Source: Clostridiales bacterium
GTDB taxonomy: Bacteria > Bacillota_A > Clostridia > Peptostreptococcales > Anaerovoracaceae
DNA: 9,060 bases
Assembly: GCA_015058265.1 (NCBI GenBank)
Contig: SVCR01000049.1
Location: 1 to 9,060, forward strand
Reading direction: 5' to 3'
The notes under the pieces are model-generated. The model was not told where the DNA came from and made no database searches. It saw only the letters and a list, made by a program, of their open reading frames with translations. Shown one piece after another: positions 1 to 6,802 of the stretch. The stretch's first letter is position 1. Every line of letters starts with the position of its first letter. Both the position numbers and the translations under genes were made by a program.

Positions 1-1
1 G

Positions 2-1633
2 AAGAAGATGACTGAAGTTGCTAAAGTAGCCGGTATTGAGGACAAGTACCTGGAGCAGTACGGCAACTACAAGGCTAAGATCGACTTCTCCTTCCTGAAG
101 GACAATGAAAATAAGAAAGACGGAAAGCTGATCCTTGTAACAGCTATCACTCCTACTCCTGCAGGCGAGGGTAAGACAACGACTTCTGTCGGCCTGACAG
201 ACGGACTCCGTAAGATCGGTAAGAACTCCATCGTAGCTCTTAGAGAGCCTTCGCTCGGACCTGTATTCGGTATCAAGGGCGGAGCTGCCGGCGGCGGATA
301 TGCTCAGGTCGTTCCTATGGAGGATATCAACCTTCACTTTACCGGAGACTTCCATGCGATCGGAGCAGCTAACAATCTTCTGGCTGCAATGCTCGACAAC
401 CACATCCAGCAGGGTAACAAGCTCGGCATCGATCCTAAGCAGATAACCTGGAGAAGAGCAGTCGACATGAACGACCGTCAGCTCAGGAACATCGTAGACG
501 GACTCGGCGGCAAAGCACAGGGCGTTCCTCGTGAAGACGGCTTTGACATTACTGTTGCATCAGAGGTAATGGCAGTACTTTGCCTTTCCTCGGACATCAC
601 AGACCTCAAAGAGAGATGCGGACGCATCATCGTTGGATATACATATGACGGCAAGCCTGTAACGGCTCATGACCTCAAGGCAGAGGGCGCTATGGCAGCA
701 CTCCTCAAGGATGCTCTCAAGCCAAACCTCGTTCAGACACTCGAAGGTACACCTGCATTCGTTCACGGCGGACCTTTCGCGAACATCGCTCACGGATGCA
801 ACTCCATCACAGCTACAAGAATGGCTCTCAAGATCGGTGACTATGTCGTTACAGAGGCAGGCTTTGCTGCTGACCTCGGAGCTGAGAAGTTCCTCGACAT
901 CAAGTGCCGTATGGCAGGACTCAAGCCTGATGCTATCGTAATGGTAGCTACAGTAAGAGCTCTTAAGTATCATGGCGGAGTTGCCAAAGCAGACCTCAAT
1001 GAAGAGAACCTCGAGGCTCTCGAGAAGGGTCTTCCTAATCTGCTCCAGCACGTAAGCAATATCAAGGACGTTTACGGACTCCCTTGCGTTGTTGCTATCA
1101 ATGCTTTCCCTACAGATACCAAGGCAGAGCTTGATCTCGTAGAGGAGAAGTGCAAAGAACTCGGAGTAAACGTTGCTCTGTCCGAAGTATGGGCTAAGGG
1201 CGGCGAAGGCGGCATGGCACTCGCTGAAGAGGTCGTAAGACTCTGCGAAGAGCCTAATGATTTCCGCTATTCATATGAGCTCGATCTTTCGATCGAAGAG
1301 AAGCTCGAAGCGATCTGCAAGAAGATCTATCATGCTGACGGCGTTCAGCTGACACCGGGAGCAAGAAAGCAGATGGCTAAGCTCGAAGCTCTGGGATTCG
1401 GAAACATGCCTATCTGCATGGCTAAGACACAATACTCATTCTCAGATGACGCTTCTCTCCTCGGAGCACCTAAGGACTTCACAGTAACAGTTCGCAACCT
1501 CAAGGTTTCCGCAGGCGCAGGATTTATCGTTGCACTCACAGGAGACATCATGACGATGCCTGGACTGCCGAAGTCACCTGCTGCTGAGAGGATCGACGTT
1601 GATGCTGACGGAGTCATCAGCGGACTGTTCTAG
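2..1633 (+). CDS. fhs: Formate-tetrahydrofolate ligase (10-formyl-THF synthetase), probably 5'-partial
   Basis: Cytoplasmic enzyme that joins formate to tetrahydrofolate with ATP, giving 10-formyl-THF; it can run backwards to make ATP and formate. Counting from the ATG at 8 (541 residues), the family P-loop [12 protein letters not shown] is at 48-59. [18 protein letters not shown] follows at about 84-101, and the C-terminus has the family block [14 protein letters not shown] and ends in GLF. Bacterial homologues are about 556 residues, and the missing 15 fall at the N-terminus. The frame is open to the window edge (two Lys codons precede the ATG) and no ribosome binding site at normal spacing is visible. 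The true start is therefore probably upstream of the window; if not, the start is the ATG at 8. AAG and CTC codons dominate, as in a strongly expressed gene. It belongs with fchA, folD and the formate channel downstream, though thyA and hydF interrupt the order. Function is secure. Confidence 0.96.
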   Translation, partial: KKMTEVAKVAGIEDKYLEQYGNYKAKIDFSFLKDNENKKDGKLILVTAITPTPAGEGKTTTSVGLTDGLRKIGKNSIVALREPSLGPVFGIKGGAAGGGYAQVVPMEDINLHFTGDFHAIGAANNLLAAMLDNHIQQGNKLGIDPKQITWRRAVDMNDRQLRNIVDGLGGKAQGVPREDGFDITVASEVMAVLCLSSDITDLKERCGRIIVGYTYDGKPVTAHDLKAEGAMAALLKDALKPNLVQTLEGTPAFVHGGPFANIAHGCNSITATRMALKIGDYVVTEAGFAADLGAEKFLDIKCRMAGLKPDAIVMVATVRALKYHGGVAKADLNEENLEALEKGLPNLLQHVSNIKDVYGLPCVVAINAFPTDTKAELDLVEEKCKELGVNVALSEVWAKGGEGGMALAEEVVRLCEEPNDFRYSYELDLSIEEKLEAICKKIYHADGVQLTPGARKQMAKLEALGFGNMPICMAKTQYSFSDDASLLGAPKDFTVTVRNLKVSAGAGFIVALTGDIMTMPGLPKSPAAERIDVDADGVISGLF

Positions 1634-1639
1634 AGAAAA

Positions 1640-1670
1640 GAATGATCTGAAGAAAACAGAATGATCTGAA
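1640..1670 (+). repeat. Tandem 12-bp direct repeat after fhs
   Basis: GAATGATCTGAA occurs twice, at 1640-1651 and 1659-1670, separated by seven A-rich bases. It lies between the fhs stop codon and the terminator hairpin. It may be a small duplication in the untranslated tail; no function is evident. Confidence 0.6.
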
Positions 1671-1677
1671 AACAAAC

Positions 1678-1707
1678 AACGGAGGTACATGTGCATGCAC
1701 CTCCGTT
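1678..1707. terminator. Shared (bidirectional) terminator hairpin between convergent fhs and thyA
   Basis: AACGGAGGT (1678-1686) pairs perfectly with ACCTCCGTT (1699-1707), a 9-bp stem around a 12-nt loop that itself contains a CATG/CATG self-complement. On the forward strand it is followed by ACTATTTT. On the reverse strand it is followed by a T-rich stretch (GTTGTTTGTTTT). It sits between two convergent stop codons, so it can serve both fhs and thyA. The tract is better on the reverse strand. Confidence 0.75.
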
Positions 1708-1746
1708 ACTATTTTCGGCTATATTGATAATGTAATTAGAGATCGC

Positions 1747-2613
1747 CTAGATCCCGAGTTCGAATTTGAGCTGAGGCTTGAGCGGTTCATAGTTGACCAT
1801 CTCGAAATCTTCCAGCGTGATGTCGGTGAATTCACAGCCCGGCTCTTTGTGGAGAATGAGCTGAGGTGCCTGCTTGGCAGATCCTGAAGCGGTGTTTTCA
1901 GCAGCTTCGAGTTCAGCGGCTCGTCTCAGCATTTCTTCGGCATTATCCATGTGCCGGTCGTAGATCTGCTCATTAGCGACGAAATGTGTGAACACTCCCG
2001 GCTCTTTGCCTGTAACACGGGCGATCATCATCAGCAGAGCCGCGTACTGGATCTCATTGATCCCGCCTGCGCCTGAAGCTGTCAGCATGTCTCCGCTCCT
2101 CTGTACGAGGACCATGTCGAGGTATTCGCCGCGGACATTCCATATAGTCAGAAAAGCGCATGGTGCCAAACCCGGCGTCTCGCGAAGATCTGTCTCCTGC
2201 CAGAGAGAGACCACTTTGCGCCTGCCGTAAGGATCCTTGCGGATGTCATTGATCAGATTGTTGATCAGGTCATACCTCTTGACGGTAGCTCCGTAGCGCT
2301 GGCCTATTGTTCCATCGCCGATGTCCCACGGATCCCACCAGGTCACGCCCATTTCCGCCATCTCTGTCAGAACGTTAGTCGGATTCTGATAGATCGTGAA
2401 GATCTCGCGAATACCTGTCTTCCACGCCTGTCTGCGCAGAGTGCAGATCGGGAACTCTCCTTTGGAGAGGTCGTACTTGCGGGTCACGTGATTGACACTG
2501 ATAGTGTGAGCCGGTGTACCGTCCTCGTATTTAGGACGCGGGTTCTCATCCTTATACCCGTTATCCAGTATATTATGTATATCTTCAACCAGATATTTGT
2601 CTGCTTTAGTCAT
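1747..2613 (-). CDS. thyA: Thymidylate synthase, ThyA type (divergent, Bacillus phage phi3T-like branch)
   Basis: Makes dTMP from dUMP, using 5,10-methylene-THF as methyl donor and reductant. The 288 residues carry the family landmarks in order: DGTPAHTISV (31-40), WKTGIREIF (64-72) with the Glu70 equivalent of the general base, TWWDPW (91-96), DGTIGQRYG (100-108), the arginine pair 131-132, catalytic Cys152 in LAPC, QRSGD (171-175) and Asn186. From memory, wording such as DGTPAHT, MGV-W-D-W and DGTIG resembles the Bacillus/phi3T ThyA branch more than E. coli ThyA. Oddities: Ala153 stands where E. coli has His after the catalytic Cys, Gln216 replaces the His of the H-x-Y dUMP contact (Tyr218 kept), and residues 231-250 form an Ala/Glu-rich insertion. 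The start is supported by GGAGG (2621-2625 on the complement), 7 nt upstream. It is convergent with fhs and divergent from hydF. The activity is very likely but rests on an atypical active site. Confidence 0.9.
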   Translation of the reverse strand: MTKADKYLVEDIHNILDNGYKDENPRPKYEDGTPAHTISVNHVTRKYDLSKGEFPICTLRRQAWKTGIREIFTIYQNPTNVLTEMAEMGVTWWDPWDIGDGTIGQRYGATVKRYDLINNLINDIRKDPYGRRKVVSLWQETDLRETPGLAPCAFLTIWNVRGEYLDMVLVQRSGDMLTASGAGGINEIQYAALLMMIARVTGKEPGVFTHFVANEQIYDRHMDNAEEMLRRAAELEAAENTASGSAKQAPQLILHKEPGCEFTDITLEDFEMVNYEPLKPQLKFELGI

Positions 2614-2702
2614 TATTGGCCCTCCATTTGCGTAACAGATGCCGGCGCCTCCATCCGATCAGGCGGCGAACCGTGCCATCAACATCAAACGATAATAATA
2701 GG

Positions 2703-2731
2703 AGTATACATCATAATGCATGATACAGCAA
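2703..2731 (-). promoter_or_regulatory. Candidate sigma-A promoter for thyA
   Basis: Read on the reverse strand, TTGCTG (2731-2726) and TATACT (2708-2703) are separated by 17 bp. This predicts a start near 2697 and a leader of about 80 nt before thyA. The spacer contains ATCAT-AATGC-ATGAT, a small inverted repeat that could be an operator. Both boxes deviate from consensus. Confidence 0.5.
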
Positions 2732-2734
2732 AAA

Positions 2735-2765
2735 TTCACTAATATACATAATATCGTTGTATAAT
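2735..2765 (+). promoter_or_regulatory. Candidate promoter for the hydF-fchA-folD run
   Basis: A perfect TATAAT at 2760-2765 lies 44 nt before the preferred hydF start codon. The best -35 candidate is TTCACT at 2735-2740, with a long 19-bp spacer, so only the -10 is convincing. Predicted transcription would begin near 2772, which argues against translation starting at the ATG at 2774. Confidence 0.5.
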
Positions 2766-2809
2766 GTTCGCATATGGGGCCTTCACAGGAAGGCAAAGGA
2801 GATACAGAT

Positions 2810-4078
2810 ATGAGCATGAACAACACGCCTTCAGGCGAAAGAGTACATATAGGACTGTTCGGCAGGAGAAATGCCGGCAAGTCCAGCATTATAAACGCAC
2901 TTACAGGGCAAAGCCTCGCAATCGTTTCTGATGTCGCGGGTACGACTACGGATCCGGTGCAGAAAGCTATGGAGCTGCTTCCTCTCGGTCCGGTCGTCAT
3001 GATAGACACGCCGGGACTTGATGATGAGGGAGAACTCGGCGCGCTTAGGATCAAAAAGGCTTATCAGATGCTGAATAAGAGTGACATAGCTCTTCTGGTA
3101 GTTGACGGAAGCGTCGGGTTCACAGATGAAGATCTAAGGATACTCAGACGCATTATAGATAAGAAGATCCCGTATATGATCGTGCTGAATAAGAGCGATG
3201 CAGCTGAAGATAAAGAAGCGGTAACGGAGGCACTCCGGAACGATCTGAGCCGGGGCACCGGGAATGTAGCTCCCGGAGCAGACAAGCAGGAGGACTATTC
3301 CGTTGATGACTCCAGGATCATGTGGGTCAGCGCTGCAGAGGGCACTAATATCTATGAGTTAAAAGATAAGATAGCCGCACTCGCTCCTCAGGAAGATCCT
3401 GAGCATAAGATCGTCGGAGATCTGATAAACGAGGACGACCTTGTGGTGCTTGTAGTCCCTATAGACAAGGCTGCTCCGAAGGGAAGGCTGATCCTCCCTC
3501 AGCAGCAGACGATAAGAGACATTCTGGACGCTAATGCCGCGGCAGTTGTTGTCAAGGAGAACGGACTCAAGGAAGTGTTCAACTCATTACATAAAAAGCC
3601 GGCTCTGGTCATTACAGACAGTCAGGTCTTCAAGCGGGTCGCACAGGAGACACCGGAAGACATTCCTTTCACATCTTTCTCAGTACTCTTCGCGAGATAC
3701 AAGGGAGACCTGTGGACTTTGGTCGAAGGAGCGCACGCACTCGATGATCTTGAGGATGGCGATACGATACTCATCTCCGAGGGCTGCACTCATCACAGGC
3801 AGTGCGGAGATATAGGAACGGAGAAGCTCCCTGCATGGATCAGGAAGCATTCCGGCAAGGAGATCGGATTTGAATTCACAAGCGGGACGGAGTTCCCTAT
3901 GGACCTGGATAAGTATAAAATGATAGTTCATTGCGGCGGATGCATGCTGAATGAGCGCGAGATGAAATACAGGCTCAAATGCGCAGGAGATGTGGGTATC
4001 CCTATGACGAACTACGGTACTGCGATCGCCCACATGAACGGGATCCTGGATAAGAGTCTGGAAGTGTTCAAAAAGTAG
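2810..4078 (+). CDS. hydF: [FeFe]-hydrogenase H-cluster maturation GTPase HydF
   Basis: Scaffold GTPase that carries the 2Fe precursor of the H-cluster and delivers it to apo-[FeFe]-hydrogenase, working with the radical-SAM enzymes HydE and HydG (neither is in this window). The 422 residues show an Era-like GTPase domain: P-loop GRRNAGKSS (18-26), TTTDP (45-49), DTPG (66-69), NKSD (127-130) and SA (174-175). A dimerisation domain follows (GDLI, VVPID, APKGRLILPQ). The C-terminal cluster domain has CTH (Cys326, His328) and HCGGC (His374, Cys375, Cys378), matching the family [4Fe-4S] ligand pattern. About 20 extra, partly acidic residues lie between the NKSD and SA motifs compared with Thermotoga HydF. 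I chose the ATG at 2810 because AAAGGAG (2795-2801) lies 8 nt upstream; the in-frame ATG at 2774 has no such site. The gene heads a run with fchA and folD. Identification is secure. Confidence 0.95.
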   Translation: MSMNNTPSGERVHIGLFGRRNAGKSSIINALTGQSLAIVSDVAGTTTDPVQKAMELLPLGPVVMIDTPGLDDEGELGALRIKKAYQMLNKSDIALLVVDGSVGFTDEDLRILRRIIDKKIPYMIVLNKSDAAEDKEAVTEALRNDLSRGTGNVAPGADKQEDYSVDDSRIMWVSAAEGTNIYELKDKIAALAPQEDPEHKIVGDLINEDDLVVLVVPIDKAAPKGRLILPQQQTIRDILDANAAAVVVKENGLKEVFNSLHKKPALVITDSQVFKRVAQETPEDIPFTSFSVLFARYKGDLWTLVEGAHALDDLEDGDTILISEGCTHHRQCGDIGTEKLPAWIRKHSGKEIGFEFTSGTEFPMDLDKYKMIVHCGGCMLNEREMKYRLKCAGDVGIPMTNYGTAIAHMNGILDKSLEVFKK

Positions 4079-4149
4079 AGACGGAAGTGCTCGCGGAGAT
4101 GACGGGCAGCGGAAGTGACTCTTGATATATATGAAAAGATGAGGTAATT

Positions 4150-4764
4150 ATGTTCGCGGACAGATCAATAAAGGAATTCGTTGATGAGATCGCTTCGAGT
4201 TCGCCTGTGCCGGGAGGCGGCGGAGCTGCGGCTTTGGTCGGCGCTGTCGGTATCGCACTGGGTGATATGGTCGGAGAGCTTACGACGGGCAAGAAGAAAT
4301 ACGCGGATGTTGAAGAGGATATCAGGGAGCTGATGGCTGAGGCACAATCTATCAAAGATGAGTTCGTCAGACTTGTCGATGCGGACGCCGAAGCTTTTGC
4401 GCCTCTCGCGGCTGCGTACAGGATACCTAAAGATCAGCCGGACCGCGATGAGATAATGGAGAAAGCTCTGAAGGACGCAGCAGCGGTGCCGATGGATATA
4501 ATGAGGGCTTGCGGCAGAGCTCTTGATGTTATAAGAGATTTTGCCGAAAAAGGCTCCGCGCTGGCGATATCAGACGCAGGCTGTGCTGCGGCGTGCTGCA
4601 AAGCGGCGATAAATGCGGCATCTCTGAATGTGTTCATCAACACCAAGATGATGAAGGACAGAGCCTATGCTGATAGTCTCAATGAAGAGGCCGATGCTTT
4701 GCTCGCCGAGTATAATGCACTGGCCGATGCTGTATTCGATCGCGTCGCAGGGAAACTGAGATAG
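4150..4764 (+). CDS. fchA: Methenyltetrahydrofolate cyclohydrolase, FTCD cyclodeaminase-like family (FchA)
   Basis: Probably converts 5,10-methenyl-THF to 10-formyl-THF and back, linking Fhs and FolD in the cytoplasm. The 204-residue, mostly helical, Ala-rich protein has the family signature SPVPGGGGAAALVGA near residues 18-32, then GKKKYADVEED (48-57), DADAEAF (77-83), SDAGCAAA (141-148) and LNVFINT (159-165). Its length matches single-domain FchA proteins; no formiminotransferase domain is fused or adjacent. The alternative, a formimino-THF cyclodeaminase for histidine degradation, is less likely because of its neighbours. The downstream FolD seems to lack its own cyclohydrolase residues, which makes FchA the natural source of that step. 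GAGGT (4141-4145) lies close to the ATG, only 4 nt away. The gap to hydF is 71 nt and the gap to folD 28 nt, so co-transcription is likely. Confidence 0.88.
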   Translation: MFADRSIKEFVDEIASSSPVPGGGGAAALVGAVGIALGDMVGELTTGKKKYADVEEDIRELMAEAQSIKDEFVRLVDADAEAFAPLAAAYRIPKDQPDRDEIMEKALKDAAAVPMDIMRACGRALDVIRDFAEKGSALAISDAGCAAACCKAAINAASLNVFINTKMMKDRAYADSLNEEADALLAEYNALADAVFDRVAGKLR

Positions 4765-4792
4765 CCGAAGGGCCTTTGGATAGGAGAAGAAA

Positions 4793-5647
4793 ATGGCACA
4801 AATAATGAAAGGAGCTCCTGTTGCCGCAGCGTTGACCGAGAAGCTGCGTGCACAAACAGAAGAACTCAGGGCAGGAGGGGTCGAGCCGACACTTGCCATC
4901 CTCAGGGTAGGAGAGAGACCGGATGATATCGCCTACGAGAGAAGCGCTATGAAGAGGAGCGAGAAGGTCGGGATCAATGTCAGGAACGTGATACTGCCTG
5001 CGGATGTAAGCCAGGATGATTTTGACAGGACTCTGGTAGAGCTGAATGTGGATCCCGCGGTACATGGGATCCTGATGATGAGACCTCTGCCGGATCATCT
5101 TGACAACGAGAGGGCAAGACAGATGCTTGCGCCGGAGAAGGATGTCGACGGATGCACTGACGGCTCTTTGGCGGGAGTGTTCACCAATTCAGGGATCGGC
5201 TTTCCGCCTTGTACTGCGCAGGCTGCCATGGAGATCCTTCACTACTATGGGATCGATCCGCGCGGCAGGAAAGCGGCTGTGATCGGCAGATCGCTCGTCG
5301 TAGGCAGGCCGCTTGGAATGATGCTGATGCATGAGAACGCGACTGTCGTAAATTGCCATACCAAGACTGTCGATGTGCCTTCTATAACACGTCAGGCAGA
5401 TATACTGATCGCGGCAGCGGGCGTACTGGGCTCGGTAAAGCCCGAATTCACCAATCCTGATCAAGTGATCATCGATGTAGGCATCAACTGGGACGAGGAG
5501 AAGAACGGCATCGCGGGAGATGTGGTTTTCGATGAAGTCGAGCCCGTGGTCAAAGCTATCACGCCTGTGCCGGGCGGAGTCGGAACGGTGACATCGACCA
5601 TACTGGTATCGCATGTTGTCGAAGCGGCAAAGCGCTCGATCAAATAA
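4793..5647 (+). CDS. folD: FolD-family methylenetetrahydrofolate dehydrogenase, predicted to lack cyclohydrolase activity
   Basis: Oxidises or reduces the 5,10-methylene-THF/5,10-methenyl-THF pair with NAD(P). The 284 residues match FolD end to end: N-terminal folate domain, KDVDG (116-120, with the conserved Asp119), PPCTA (138-142), Rossmann segment VIGRSLVVGRPLGMML (163-178), DVGIN (228-232) and TPVPGGVG (257-264). The usual YxxxK motif reads Tyr48-Glu-Arg-Ser-Ala52, so the lysine equivalent to E. coli Lys54 is alanine. The GILVQLPLP block reads GILMMRPLP, so the Gln98 equivalent is Met96. The lysine is known to be needed for cyclohydrolase action in this family and the glutamine tunes it, so I infer a dehydrogenase-only enzyme that depends on FchA. 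PCTP reads PCTA, and GGVGP reads GGVGT. AGGAGA (4782-4787) gives a clear start. Automatic annotation would call this protein bifunctional. Confidence 0.93.
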   Translation: MAQIMKGAPVAAALTEKLRAQTEELRAGGVEPTLAILRVGERPDDIAYERSAMKRSEKVGINVRNVILPADVSQDDFDRTLVELNVDPAVHGILMMRPLPDHLDNERARQMLAPEKDVDGCTDGSLAGVFTNSGIGFPPCTAQAAMEILHYYGIDPRGRKAAVIGRSLVVGRPLGMMLMHENATVVNCHTKTVDVPSITRQADILIAAAGVLGSVKPEFTNPDQVIIDVGINWDEEKNGIAGDVVFDEVEPVVKAITPVPGGVGTVTSTILVSHVVEAAKRSIK

Positions 5648-5670
5648 TAGATCAATATGGTCTAAGGGGA

Positions 5671-5699
5671 TTGACTGCAGGGTTGCCGGTTGATAATAT
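5671..5699 (+). promoter_or_regulatory. Candidate extended -10 promoter for the formate channel gene
   Basis: TTGACT (5671-5676), a 17-bp spacer and TAATAT (5694-5699) preceded by TG at 5691-5692, so the -10 reads TGaTAATAT. It lies about 70 nt upstream of the start codon and gives the channel gene a start of its own after folD, since no terminator is visible at the end of folD. The same -10 wording recurs at the folT promoter. Confidence 0.55.
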
Positions 5700-5771
5700 G
5701 GTCGGGCAGTTGATACGGATCGCTGCAATGGCGAAAGATATATTGTTAAAAGGAATGAGAAGGAAAAGAAA

Positions 5772-6539
5772 ATGAACGGAATCAATTCACCTGCTGAGAT
5801 CGCAGAGATATGGATCAATAACGGTATCAAGAAAGCTAACCTGTCAATAGGAAAGATGCTCGTGCTGGGAATCCTGGCAGGCGCTTATATAGGGTTTGGC
5901 GCAGATGTGTTCGTGCTGGCGACTTCTGCCGGAGGAGATGCTTTCCAGTCAATGGTCGCGAAGCTCATCGGAGCAGCACTCTTCCCTGTAGGACTGATGA
6001 TGGTCATTCTGTGCGGAGCTGAGCTGTTTACAGGAAACAACTTGCTCACACTCGCGCTGATGGACAAGAAGATCACAGCCGGCAAGATGATCAGGAATTG
6101 GGTTGTCGTTTATATCGGTAACCTGATCGGTTCAGTTCTGCTGGCATTGCTGCTGGCTAAGACCGGACTGTTCGCGGATGCAGCGGGAGAGAAAGCAATG
6201 GCTGTTGCTTCGGCCAAGACATCGATCCCGTTCATGGCTGCTGTGCTTCGCGGTATCGGCTGCAATATTCTTGTCGTTCTCGCGTGCTGGCTGCAGGCCG
6301 GAGCCAAGGAGCTGATCGGAAAGATCTTCGCGATCTGGTTCCCGATAATGATGTTCGTATTTGCCGGATTCGAGCATAGTGTCGCCAACATGACATACAT
6401 CCCTCTCGGGATCTTCCTCGGAGCGGATGTGACATGGGGAGCATTTTTCATCGGAAACCTTCTGCCTGTAACGATAGGCAATCTGATAGGCGGAGCAGTA
6501 GTCATCCCGTTTGCGTACTACTACGCATATAAGAAATAG
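5772..6539 (+). CDS. Formate/nitrite transporter (FNT, FocA/NirC-like) family channel, probably formate
   Basis: Integral membrane protein expected to form a pentamer that passes formate, or a related small anion, across the cytoplasmic membrane. The 255 residues show about six hydrophobic segments (near 28-50, 64-84, 108-129, 154-174, 184-208 and 224-249). Family landmarks are GAELFTGNN (82-90), the loop motif between the second and third segments, and GFEHSVANM (199-207), whose His202 is the conserved pore histidine of FNT proteins. The length is slightly below that of E. coli FocA. An AGGA site (5761-5764) lies 7 nt before the ATG. NirC (nitrite) or hydrosulfide channels share this fold, but position next to folD, fchA and fhs favours formate. 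Either direction is possible: export of fermentation formate or uptake for Fhs. It has its own promoter candidate and ends at a strong terminator. Confidence 0.92.
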   Translation: MNGINSPAEIAEIWINNGIKKANLSIGKMLVLGILAGAYIGFGADVFVLATSAGGDAFQSMVAKLIGAALFPVGLMMVILCGAELFTGNNLLTLALMDKKITAGKMIRNWVVVYIGNLIGSVLLALLLAKTGLFADAAGEKAMAVASAKTSIPFMAAVLRGIGCNILVVLACWLQAGAKELIGKIFAIWFPIMMFVFAGFEHSVANMTYIPLGIFLGADVTWGAFFIGNLLPVTIGNLIGGAVVIPFAYYYAYKK

Positions 6540-6557
6540 GATATTCAACAAATACAG

Positions 6558-6588
6558 AGCCCTTGCGACAACAGTCGCAGGGGCTTTT
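6558..6588 (+). terminator. Rho-independent terminator after the formate channel gene
   Basis: AGCCCTTGCGAC (6558-6569) pairs with GTCGCAGGGGCT (6574-6585) over 12 positions with one T-G wobble and a 4-nt AACA loop, followed by a TTTT run ending at 6588. It begins 18 nt after the stop codon. It separates the one-carbon run from the riboswitch-controlled gene downstream. Confidence 0.9.
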
Positions 6589-6628
6589 CAGCAGACAGTT
6601 TCGGCCTCAATCAACCTGATTTTGATTA

Positions 6629-6657
6629 TTGACGGTCGTATACACACTTGATAATAT
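6629..6657 (+). promoter_or_regulatory. Extended -10 promoter for the riboswitch-folT transcript
   Basis: TTGACG (6629-6634), a 17-bp spacer and TAATAT (6652-6657) with TG at 6649-6650. Transcription would start near 6665, about 40 nt before the riboswitch. Just upstream, AATCAA (6609-6614) and TTGATT (6622-6627) form a 6-bp inverted repeat with a 7-nt gap, a possible but unproven operator. Confidence 0.65.
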
Positions 6658-6706
6658 GTATGCAAAGAAACGAGTCCGTAATATGGGTTCGTTGTCTGAC
6701 ATAATT

Positions 6707-6802
6707 GGCGAAGTAGGATGCTGCGCGTTAAGTGCTGCAGGATGGGAAGTTGTCTGCAGACGAAGGGCATATGCCCGCGGTGCTTCATCCGCCTCCGTTG
6801 CC
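6707..6802 (+). promoter_or_regulatory. Tetrahydrofolate (THF) riboswitch aptamer
   Basis: Senses reduced folate in the nascent mRNA; the class is known upstream of folate transport and synthesis genes in Firmicutes. The sequence follows the recalled Eubacterium siraeum aptamer block by block. P1 is GGCGA (6707-6711) with UUGCC (6798-6802), and J1/2 is AGUAG (6712-6716). P2 pairs GAUG-CU-GC (6717-6724) with GC-UU-CAUC (6782-6789). The hallmark GCGUUAAGUG is at 6725-6734. P3 is CUGCAG (6735-6740 with 6754-6759) around loop GAUGGGAAGUUGU. ACGAAG starts at 6760, a GGGC-AUAU-GCCC hairpin lies at 6765-6776, GCGGU at 6777-6781, and J2/1 CGCCUCCG at 6790-6797. Loop 3 can pair partly with J2/1 (6745-6747 with 6794-6796), as in the family pseudoknot. 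It lies directly upstream of an ECF S component, which fits. Confidence 0.93.

Noticed and set aside
560..1051. 163-codon reverse-strand ORF inside fhs
   Set aside because: Fully antisense to a conserved gene, Cys/Ser/Glu-rich shadow composition and no family resemblance.
2774..2809. Upstream in-frame ATG for hydF adding 12 residues
   Set aside because: No ribosome binding site, almost at the predicted transcription start, and the added residues do not look like HydF; the ATG at 2810 has AAAGGAG at ideal spacing.
4082..4117. Direct repeat CGGAAGTG twice between hydF and fchA
   Set aside because: Only 8 bp and 20 nt apart, with no structure or known site; compatible with chance.
5646..5665. 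Small hairpin TAGATC/GGTCTA after folD as a terminator
   Set aside because: Six pairs including a wobble and no T-run after it, so read-through into the channel gene is more likely.
5755..5775. Six-codon ORF (MRRKRK) with AAAAGGA upstream, overlapping the start of the formate channel gene as ATGA
   Set aside because: Too short to judge, and the purine-rich run is fully explained as the ribosome binding region of the channel gene.
5189..5830. 213-codon reverse-strand ORF across the end of folD and the start of the channel gene
   Set aside because: Antisense to folD, Arg/Tyr/His-rich shadow composition and no ribosome binding site.
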